Source: Patescibacteria group bacterium (lineage in GTDB: Bacteria; Patescibacteriota; JABMPQ01; JAHIRA01). Taken from it: 10,773 bases of DNA. Position numbers and translations under genes: made by a program. Below are positions 6,295-10,773 of the stretch, in pieces; positions within the stretch are counted from its first letter, which is position 1; each line of letters starts with the position of its first letter. The notes beneath the pieces were generated by a model. It saw only the letters and a program-made list of their open reading frames with translations. It searched no databases and was not told the origin of the DNA. The DNA lies in the NCBI GenBank assembly GCA_018818905.1, contig JAHIRA010000075.1, positions 1-10,773 of the forward strand, read 5' to 3'.

Positions 6295-6684
6295 TTATTC
6301 TTTTTTGCTGTCGTTTTTCTCAAGGATTTCTTTAATCTTGTCATCCATTTCCTCAATGTCAATTGAGGCCTTGATGAAGTAAGCTTTCGCCCCCAGTTCA
6401 ATCCCTTTTTTGACATCGGCATCATGTCCTAGGTTGGACAAGATAATCACTGGAATGTCTTGGAGAGCTTCATTTTTCTTCAGAGTTTCAAGAACTTCAA
6501 AACCATCCATGCGAGGCATGATGATATCTAGAAGAATAATGTCTGGCTTAGTGTTTTTGATAGTCTCGACACCACTTTCACCATCGACATCCTTGGTCAC
6601 TTCGTAGCCTTGTTCCTCGAGCTCAAAAGCAATTGCGTCAAGGAGAGATTTGTCATCCTCGACAATAGCTACTTTGATAGACAT
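6295..6684 (-). CDS. Stand-alone receiver (CheY-like response regulator)
   Basis: A 129-residue protein consisting only of a receiver domain. The acidic pair Asp10-Asp11, phospho-acceptor Asp53 (IILLDIIMPRMDG), switch residue Ser83 (IILSNLG) and Lys105 (YFIKAS) are all in place. It ends with a charged tail and has no DNA-binding output domain, so it presumably acts by protein contact or as a phosphorelay intermediate. It is the first gene of an operon with the PAS histidine kinase 17 nt downstream. A promoter is seen at 6715-6743. No clear ribosome site precedes ATG 6684; the nearest AAAAGG is about 20 nt away. Confidence 0.93.
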   Translation of the reverse strand: MSIKVAIVEDDKSLLDAIAFELEEQGYEVTKDVDGESGVETIKNTKPDIILLDIIMPRMDGFEVLETLKKNEALQDIPVIILSNLGHDADVKKGIELGAKAYFIKASIDIEEMDDKIKEILEKNDSKKE

Positions 6685-6714
6685 AAGCTTTTGTTATATT
6701 TTGACCTTTTCTTA

Positions 6715-6743
6715 ATTATGACACATTTGCTTCTTCGATACAA
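6715..6743 (-). promoter_or_regulatory. Promoter of the response regulator / histidine kinase operon
   Basis: On the minus strand TTGTAT (6743-6738), 17 nt and CATAAT (6720-6715), with a TG extending the -10 (TGTCATAAT). It lies wholly in the gap after comM, so the two-component operon can be transcribed separately. The predicted start is near 6708. Confidence 0.5.
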
Positions 6744-6749
6744 CTTCTA

Positions 6750-8267
6750 CTACTTGTCTTTCATCCGATACTGCAAAGCTTCAGCAATATGATCAACTGT
6801 TACATTTTGGTCACCAAGCAAATCAGCAATTGTTCGAGCTACTTTAATGACTCTGAAGTAGGAACGAGCCGACAGGCCCAGATTTGACGTTGCCTCCTTA
6901 AGCATGTTTTGTGAATCTTGATCCAAGTCACAGTATTTTTTGATCTGACGACCATCCATTTCAGAATTGGTCATAATTTGACACTGCCCATACCTGTCTA
7001 GCTGCGACTGCCTTGCCTTCTCAACACGTTTTCTAACTTCAGAAGAGGGCTCGGCTTCAGTTCCCCCAGACAAATCCTCGTATTTTACTTTTGGCACCTC
7101 TATTTGAAGATCTATGCGATCAAGAAGAGGGCCGGATATCTTTTTTTGATAACGTTCAATCTCAATGGGTGAACAACGACACTCTCGATCTTCAGAACCA
7201 AGATATCCACACGGACAAGGATTCATGGAAGCAACCAAAGAAAATTTGGCGGGAAAAATCAAGGTTTGTCTGGTTCTTGAGATCTGAATCTGGCCATCTT
7301 CTAAGGGTTGCCTAAGATTCTCCAGAACTTGGCGATCAAATTCTGGCAATTCATCCAGAAAAAGTACTCCTCGATGGGATAGGCTAATCTCCCCTGGTCT
7401 TGGATAGGCTCCGCCACCCACCAGAGAGGCCCCTGAGGCCGAATGATGTGGTGACCTAAAGGGTCGACTTGAAACCAAAGGTTTATTGTGCGGCAAAAGA
7501 CCAGCCACACTATAAATACGGCTAACTTCCAAAATCTCGTCAAAAGACATCCGTGGGAAAATTGAGGGCAAGGACCGGGACAATAAGGTTTTTCCTGAAC
7601 CCGGCGGTCCAGACAACAGAACATTATGTCCTCCAGCTGCCGCAATCTCTAGGGCTCTTTTTACCTGTGCTTGTCCGGCAATATATCTAAAATCTGTAGC
7701 CGTGACAGTCTTTGCGATTTTGGGTATATTTTTTGTCTCTGGTAATATTCTTGCTCTGTCCTCTAGATGATCAACTAACTCTATCAGACTCTTACTCCCG
7801 TAGACTTTAATACCTGGAATCAAAGCAGCTTCCTGAGCATTCTCTTTGGGAACATACAAGTGTTTGATTCCCTTCCTTTTGACAAAGTCAGCAATAGAGA
7901 GAATACCACAAATCGGCCTGAGCTTACCTTCAAGAGAGAGTTCCCCGACAAAAAGGGCCTCTCTGAAGCTGGCCTGACAATGACCTTCGGCCTTCAGAAT
8001 CCCCAAAGCGATTGGCAAATCATAGGCCGGTCCTTCTTTTCTAATATCAGCAGGGGCTAGGTTAACCGTAATCTTTCCTCTCATGATCAAGTCAAAAGAA
8101 TTTTTGAGAGCAGCCCTGATCCTGTCACGTGACTCGTGAATGGCCGTATCGGCTAGTCCGACAACGGTTAAGGAAGAAAGACCGGGCGCCACATCAACCT
8201 CGACTTCAATCTCCTGGCAATCAATTCCCAAAAGAGCGGCCGAGGTCAGTTTAGCAGTTTCATTCAT
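6750..8267 (-). CDS. comM: YifB/ComM family Mg-chelatase-like AAA+ ATPase
   Basis: A 505-residue protein of normal length for the family. The N-terminal ChlI-like domain (about 1-170) includes VVGLADTAIHESRDRIRAAL and NLAPADIRKEGPAYDLPIA. The AAA+ domain has Walker A GPPGSGKT (220-227), the family signature RPFRSPHHSAS (268-278), Walker B VLFLDE (301-306) and a Cys cluster CPCG...CRC (351, 353, 363, 365) likely to bind metal. A C-terminal Mg_chelatase_C domain covers about 400-500. In competent bacteria ComM is a hexameric helicase that promotes branch migration during integration of transformed DNA; that role is inferred here by family. There is no clear ribosome site before ATG 8267. It is separated from lspA by a terminator and precedes the two-component promoter. 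Confidence 0.95.
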   Translation of the reverse strand: MNETAKLTSAALLGIDCQEIEVEVDVAPGLSSLTVVGLADTAIHESRDRIRAALKNSFDLIMRGKITVNLAPADIRKEGPAYDLPIALGILKAEGHCQASFREALFVGELSLEGKLRPICGILSIADFVKRKGIKHLYVPKENAQEAALIPGIKVYGSKSLIELVDHLEDRARILPETKNIPKIAKTVTATDFRYIAGQAQVKRALEIAAAGGHNVLLSGPPGSGKTLLSRSLPSIFPRMSFDEILEVSRIYSVAGLLPHNKPLVSSRPFRSPHHSASGASLVGGGAYPRPGEISLSHRGVLFLDELPEFDRQVLENLRQPLEDGQIQISRTRQTLIFPAKFSLVASMNPCPCGYLGSEDRECRCSPIEIERYQKKISGPLLDRIDLQIEVPKVKYEDLSGGTEAEPSSEVRKRVEKARQSQLDRYGQCQIMTNSEMDGRQIKKYCDLDQDSQNMLKEATSNLGLSARSYFRVIKVARTIADLLGDQNVTVDHIAEALQYRMKDK

Positions 8268-8281
8268 CTTATTTTTTTAGC

Positions 8282-8308
8282 AAATAAAAAAAACGGATCT
8301 CCGCTTTT
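8282..8308 (-). terminator. Terminator between lspA and comM
   Basis: On the minus strand AAAAGCGG (8308-8301), loop AGAT, CCGTTTTTTTT (8296-8286), then ATTT. The stem is short (3 G-C pairs, one G·T, then A-T) but ends in eight T. It closes the lgt-traR-lspA unit. Confidence 0.65.
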
Positions 8309-8327
8309 ATTATTATCTGAAATCTAT

Positions 8328-8798
8328 CTAAGTCTTTTTCTTACCCTTACCCCAAATCTCATCGATGGCTAACATCAATACTCCAGCCGTAATAGCCACA
8401 TCAGCAAGATTGAAGAAAGGCCAATAGAAGACTCCAATATAGTCAACAACAGCTCCTCTAAAGATTCTGTCGCTAAGATTACTCAACGCTCCCCCACTCA
8501 CTACCGCCATACTAATGACGATATAATTTCTCGTAAATGATTTTCGGTAAAAGACAAACAAAATCACCAGAACCACGGCAATCAAGACATAAAGATACTG
8601 CTCGGCAAAGGGAATACCAAAGGCAATGCCTTCATTTTGATGGAAAGAAAGATTCAGCCAGTCATTACCAATCATTTCTCCAGGAACTACATTCCGCACA
8701 ATCCAAGATTTGAGAATCTGATCAACGACCACAATACCACCAAAAATACCAAGGAATAAAAGAGCTTTGGTAAGAGTCGTCCTAAACACTGGGACCAC
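8328..8798 (-). CDS. lspA: Lipoprotein signal peptidase (signal peptidase II)
   Basis: A 156-residue membrane aspartyl protease that removes the signal peptide of diacylglyceryl-modified prolipoproteins. Four transmembrane helices are seen (about 12-30, 68-85, 93-108, 128-146). The family motifs are intact: VVDQILKSWI (24-33), FHQNEGIAFG (52-61), SGGALSNLSDRIFRG (101-115), VVDY with catalytic Asp119, and FFNLAD with catalytic Asp133. The start is GTG at 8798, overlapping the end of the upstream zinc-finger gene by 17 nt, which suggests translational coupling. A Lys-rich tail follows the last helix. It is a neighbour of an Lgt-like gene, as expected for lipoprotein maturation. Confidence 0.95.
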   Translation of the reverse strand: MVPVFRTTLTKALLFLGIFGGIVVVDQILKSWIVRNVVPGEMIGNDWLNLSFHQNEGIAFGIPFAEQYLYVLIAVVLVILFVFYRKSFTRNYIVISMAVVSGGALSNLSDRIFRGAVVDYIGVFYWPFFNLADVAITAGVLMLAIDEIWGKGKKKT

Positions 8799-9153
8799 TT
8801 TTTTCTTGGCATTCTAAGCACTCACCGGCAGAAGGGAGGGCCTTGAGTCTTTCGGGTGAAATCTCTTTGTCACAACTCTCACAAACGCCGTACTTGCCAA
8901 TCGCTATTCTCTTGAGAGCCTTCTTGACATTCAAAAGTTTGACCTCCATCTTAGCTTCTAGGTCAAGATTTTTGGCATAGTCAGCCACTTCAGCGGCATT
9001 TTGCTCTTCTTCGTCTCCATAGTCTGGAAAACGAGTGTCAAAGTCACCAGCGACATTTTTGTCTTTATCGGCAAAAGTAGCTAGTTCTCTTTCTAAAGAT
9101 TCTTTCTCTTCATGAAGTTTCTTTTTGAGTCCATCTTGAAGTTCTTGATTCAT
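8782..9153 (-). CDS. TraR/DksA-type C4 zinc-finger protein
   Basis: A 123-residue protein with an N-terminal helical part (about 1-85, highly charged) and a C-terminal C4 zinc finger: Cys91, Cys94, Cys112 and Cys115 in CESCDKEI...ECLECQ. IAIGKYGVCESCDKEISPERLKALP is the classic TraR/DksA finger. Family members bind RNA polymerase in its secondary channel, or are general stress-like proteins (YocK type) when shorter. The acidic DxxDxA tip of true DksA is not seen in the helical part, so regulation of RNA polymerase is uncertain. It lies between an Lgt-like gene (22 nt upstream) and lspA (17 nt overlap), in one transcription unit. Confidence 0.9.
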   Translation of the reverse strand: MNQELQDGLKKKLHEEKESLERELATFADKDKNVAGDFDTRFPDYGDEEEQNAAEVADYAKNLDLEAKMEVKLLNVKKALKRIAIGKYGVCESCDKEISPERLKALPSAGECLECQEKSGPSV

Positions 9154-9175
9154 ATGTTTTTTGTTCTTTTACTTC

Positions 9176-9913
9176 TTATGTATTCCTTCTCTTCATTATC
9201 AACCCAATTACTCCGACCGTCAAGACAAGCAGGGCCAAAATATGAACAGGGTTGAAAATTAACGAGCCAATTCTAAAAATTAAACTATCATCCAAGGCAA
9301 AGGCCAAGACAAACTGGGTTATGCCAGAAAGAATCATGCCAGCAAAAAAAATATCGCCTGGTTGCAGATTTTTTACGTATCTATACGAAGCTGTAGCTAG
9401 AAAGAATAGCGTCACATAAGCAATCGCTTGATATAGCTCAAAAGGATGTTTGGAAAGACTCTCCGCAAACATTTTACCACTTTGAACACCGGCAATGTAA
9501 CTTCCAAGACTAGCCACTGCATAACTAACAAAGATTGCTTCTATTGAGGCATCAAGCCAGGACAAAAGTTCTTGTCTTTTTTTGAGATAGAGCCACGCAA
9601 AAACATAAATAAAGGCCCCCAAGAAAGCACCTCCAAAATAGAAGCCCCCATACCAGTATTGATAAATTTCAGAGAGATTGTCGAGATAATAACCACAATG
9701 AAACAGTACATAGGCCAAGCGACCTCCGAGCACACCACAAAGCAATATCCACAAAATATTGTCAAGAATTCTTTTGGTTTCAAGCTGCCTTTTCTTCAAT
9801 TCACGGTACAAAATCAGCACTCCCGCCAGAACAGCCAGAAGCAAAAAGAAGCCATAGTAATATAGGGTGACTTGTTGGCCAAACAGGCTAAATGTAATGA
9901 TTTCTTTAAGCAT
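9176..9913 (-). CDS. Lgt-family integral membrane protein lacking the catalytic signature
   Basis: A 245-residue protein with about seven hydrophobic helices and the overall layout of prolipoprotein diacylglyceryl transferase: YYYGFFLLLAVLAG (18-31), LGGRLAYVLF (62-71), YGGFYFGGAFLG (88-99), HPFELYQA (156-163) and RIGS with Arg214. The family signature GRxGNFxNxE should fall at about 134-146, but the sequence there reads ASLGSYIAGVQSG. Thus the Arg, both Asn and the acidic residue (E. coli R143, N146, N149, E151 by my alignment) are all changed. The His of SFHGG (E. coli H103) is Gly here. It may be a divergent or non-catalytic relative. The neighbouring lspA is intact. The ATG at 9913 has no ribosome site; a promoter just upstream predicts an almost leaderless mRNA. 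Confidence 0.82.
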   Translation of the reverse strand: MLKEIITFSLFGQQVTLYYYGFFLLLAVLAGVLILYRELKKRQLETKRILDNILWILLCGVLGGRLAYVLFHCGYYLDNLSEIYQYWYGGFYFGGAFLGAFIYVFAWLYLKKRQELLSWLDASIEAIFVSYAVASLGSYIAGVQSGKMFAESLSKHPFELYQAIAYVTLFFLATASYRYVKNLQPGDIFFAGMILSGITQFVLAFALDDSLIFRIGSLIFNPVHILALLVLTVGVIGLIMKRRNT

Positions 9914-9922
9914 AGTACCGTT

Positions 9923-9951
9923 ATTTTATGAGAGAATGGCTCAGAAAGCAA
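9923..9951 (-). promoter_or_regulatory. Promoter of the lgt-like / traR / lspA unit
   Basis: On the minus strand TTGCTT (9951-9946), 17 nt and TAAAAT (9928-9923). The predicted start at about 9916 lies only 3 nt before ATG 9913, consistent with a leaderless transcript and with the lack of a ribosome site. Confidence 0.5.
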
Positions 9952-9963
9952 GAGAATTGTAAC

Positions 9964-9984
9964 AAAAAAAGCCCGAAACAGGCT
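9964..9984 (-). terminator. Second terminator downstream of the structured RNA
   Basis: On the minus strand AGCCTG (9984-9979), loop TTT, CGGGCT (9975-9970), then a run of T to 9964. It isolates lgt from transcription of the RNA gene upstream. Confidence 0.75.
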
Positions 9985-9994
9985 CAAGTATAAG

Positions 9995-10058
9995 AAAAAA
10001 TGAAAGGGCGCCAGTTGGGCGCTTCAATAAATATATTAGTAAGCGCAGTTGACGCCCT
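9995..10058 (-). terminator. Long terminator hairpin ending the structured RNA
   Basis: On the minus strand AGGGCG (10058-10053) pairs with CGCCCT (10010-10005) and GCGCTT (10046-10041) with AAGCGC (10024-10019), with an internal loop (tcaact/ccaactg) and a 16-nt AT-rich end loop. TTTCATTTTTT follows. Two terminators in tandem bound the RNA gene. Confidence 0.7.
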
Positions 10059-10400
10059 GTTCGTCCGTGACTCACAACGTTAAACCCTCTCAAATAGGAT
10101 TAAGCGTTAATTTGAGTCCTGGACGGTGGGCTTCGCGATCCGATAGTTCGTGAAACGACTCTTACCATCTTTTTGGAATTATTGGTCTATTTTGGACCGC
10201 AATTCCGGCGTTTTTGTTTTTGTTGAAGGAGCCTGCAGGTGCTATCGACACCTGACTTACAAACAGTAAGAGAGCTCTAGCTCCGTTTGAAACAGAACTA
10301 ACGTTCTCTGACCATTTCTGGTGACCCCTTCTTGGGTGAGATGATTTCTTATGATTTTTAAAGTGCTATCCTAGCTGATTCCACTCCCTTCATGTACTCT
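9995..10400 (-). ncRNA. Unidentified structured non-coding RNA, about 400 nt
   Basis: Bounded by a strong promoter (10407-10435) and a terminator, with no plausible ORF. Helices in RNA order: ACCA-GAAA-TGGT (10322-10311, GNRA tetraloop); AGAAC-GTTA-GTTCT (10307-10294); GGAGC/GCTCC (10284-10280 with 10232-10228) enclosing CTTAC/GTAAG (10270-10256) and CAGGTG/CACCTG (10254-10236); GGAATT/AATTCC with inner GGTC/GACC (10206-10175); CGTCC-ACTC/GAGT-GGACG (10125-10062). The whole 7-nt loop TCGATAG (10248-10242) can pair with CTATCGG (10146-10140), a long-range pseudoknot. An unpaired A-rich stretch lies near 10211-10224. It is not tmRNA (no 3' TTCGA/CCA acceptor). CAGAGA and GGTAAGAG resemble RNase P pieces, but the P4-forming conserved regions are not seen. 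Identity unknown. Confidence 0.65.
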
Positions 10401-10406
10401 ACATCC

Positions 10407-10435
10407 AATATAGCACAGAAATTAGTCTAAGTCAA
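10407..10435 (-). promoter_or_regulatory. Strong promoter of the structured RNA
   Basis: On the minus strand TTGACT (10435-10430), 17 nt and TATATT (10412-10407), 10 of 12 consensus positions. The predicted start is near 10400. The downstream sequence is non-coding for 480 nt, which fits a stable RNA gene. Confidence 0.75.
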
Positions 10436-10519
10436 GGCATTGACAATTCTGAACATATTACTTGTACTTTGCCTTAGACAAGGGATAAAAACCCAGAATC
10501 ATGAATACCAAAGTTGTTC

Positions 10520-10628
10520 TTATCCACATTTTGGCTGTGGATAACCGCCAGGAACCTATAAAATCTATATTTTTATCCACACAGAAGTATTTTTAAGCTT
10601 TAAAAAGGGTAAAAAGCTCTGTGGACAA
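10520..10628. other. Cluster of four DnaA boxes (possible oriC or DnaA-regulated site)
   Basis: TTATCCACA, the consensus DnaA box, occurs exactly three times: 10520-10528 (plus), 10536-10544 (minus) and 10573-10581 (plus). A one-mismatch copy, TTGTCCACA, lies at 10620-10628 (minus). The first two form an inverted pair 7 nt apart. AT-rich DNA (about 10582-10619, poly-T/A with AAGCTT) lies between the last two and could be an unwinding element. Three exact 9-mers within 62 bp are far above chance. No dnaA or dnaN is visible in the window, so origin versus regulatory site is open. Confidence 0.65.
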
Positions 10629-10634
10629 ATAATA

Positions 10635-10773
10635 TCATTCAACCTCCTTTAGAGACCTCGAAATTAGCGAGGTCGGCTCGATAATCGCTAGAAAATCAGC
10701 TGCATAACCAGACTGGTGAGCCTTTTGGTCCAAGATAAGCAACTTACCAGTATCGTATTCATCAAGCAGCAAA
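10635..10773 (-). CDS. C-terminal fragment of an unrecognised protein (5' part outside window)
   Basis: An open frame enters from the right edge and stops at TGA 10637-10635; 45 residues are seen. The residues (for example GKLLILDQKAHQSGYAADFL and then IIEPTSLISRSLKEVE) look like a normal soluble protein end with alternating hydrophobic positions. The other frames here are broken by stops. I do not recognise the family. A perfect 7-bp hairpin (GACCTCG 10654-10660 with CGAGGTC 10668-10674) lies within the last codons but has no T-run. AAAGGAGG (10650-10643) precedes an ATG that overlaps the stop (ATGA). Confidence 0.55.
   Translation of the reverse strand, partial: LLLDEYDTGKLLILDQKAHQSGYAADFLAIIEPTSLISRSLKEVE

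Noticed and set aside
9995..10400. Structured RNA as tmRNA or RNase P RNA
   Set aside because: There is no GGTTCGA-type T arm or CCA end for tmRNA. CAGAGA, GGTAAGAG and a TCACCAGAAATGGT hairpin recall RNase P, but the conserved regions that form helix P4 are missing and spacing differs. A covariance search should still be run.
10501..10596. 31-codon plus-strand ORF (begins MNTKVVLIHILAVDNRQ)
   Set aside because: It is made largely of DnaA boxes and AT-rich sequence, has no ribosome site and resembles no known family.
1..10773. CRISPR arrays, tRNA genes, insertion sequences
   Set aside because: No repeat-spacer pattern, tRNA cloverleaf, transposase or terminal inverted repeats were seen.

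Overview
The window looks like a chromosomal segment of a small-genome bacterium, most likely Patescibacteria (Candidate Phyla Radiation) or a similar monoderm. The clues are a divergent lgt–traR/dksA–lspA cluster, secreted LysM-CHAP and MltB-type wall enzymes, an ECF sigma factor paired with a COG4880-type beta-propeller protein, frequent absence of Shine-Dalgarno sites and use of the standard code. This placement is inference; the window contains no rRNA or ribosomal protein gene.

Layout. Positions 1-2047 (minus strand) hold a two-gene unit: an ECF sigma factor followed 4 nt later by a membrane-anchored beta-propeller protein that runs off the left edge. Positions 2048-2548 are a divergent intergenic region with the sigma promoter and a roughly 210-nt structured leader for the next gene. 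Positions 2549-3766 (plus) encode a LysM-LysM-CHAP wall hydrolase and end in a strong terminator. Positions 3767-4185 hold a perfect consensus promoter, a hairpin-rich 160-nt transcript ending in a terminator, and a three-way-junction element, all ahead of a secreted lytic transglycosylase (4186-4908). A bidirectional terminator then separates the plus-strand genes from a long minus-strand block. Read 5' to 3' on the minus strand, that block is lgt-like, traR/dksA-like, lspA, a terminator, comM/yifB, a receiver-only response regulator and a PAS histidine kinase. Positions 9914-10634 contain no convincing protein gene. They hold an lgt promoter, an unidentified structured RNA of about 400 nt (minus) with its own promoter and terminator, and a cluster of four DnaA boxes. 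The right edge carries the C-terminus of an unrecognised minus-strand gene.

How the parts fit. The common theme is the cell envelope: surface sensing (sigma/beta-propeller and the two-component pair), peptidoglycan remodelling (CHAP and SLT enzymes) and lipoprotein processing (lgt-like, lspA). The most unusual content is non-coding. There are several structured RNA elements; four of them carry the heptamer GGATAGC, and two precede the two wall-hydrolase genes. The lgt-like gene also lacks most of the catalytic signature of its family.
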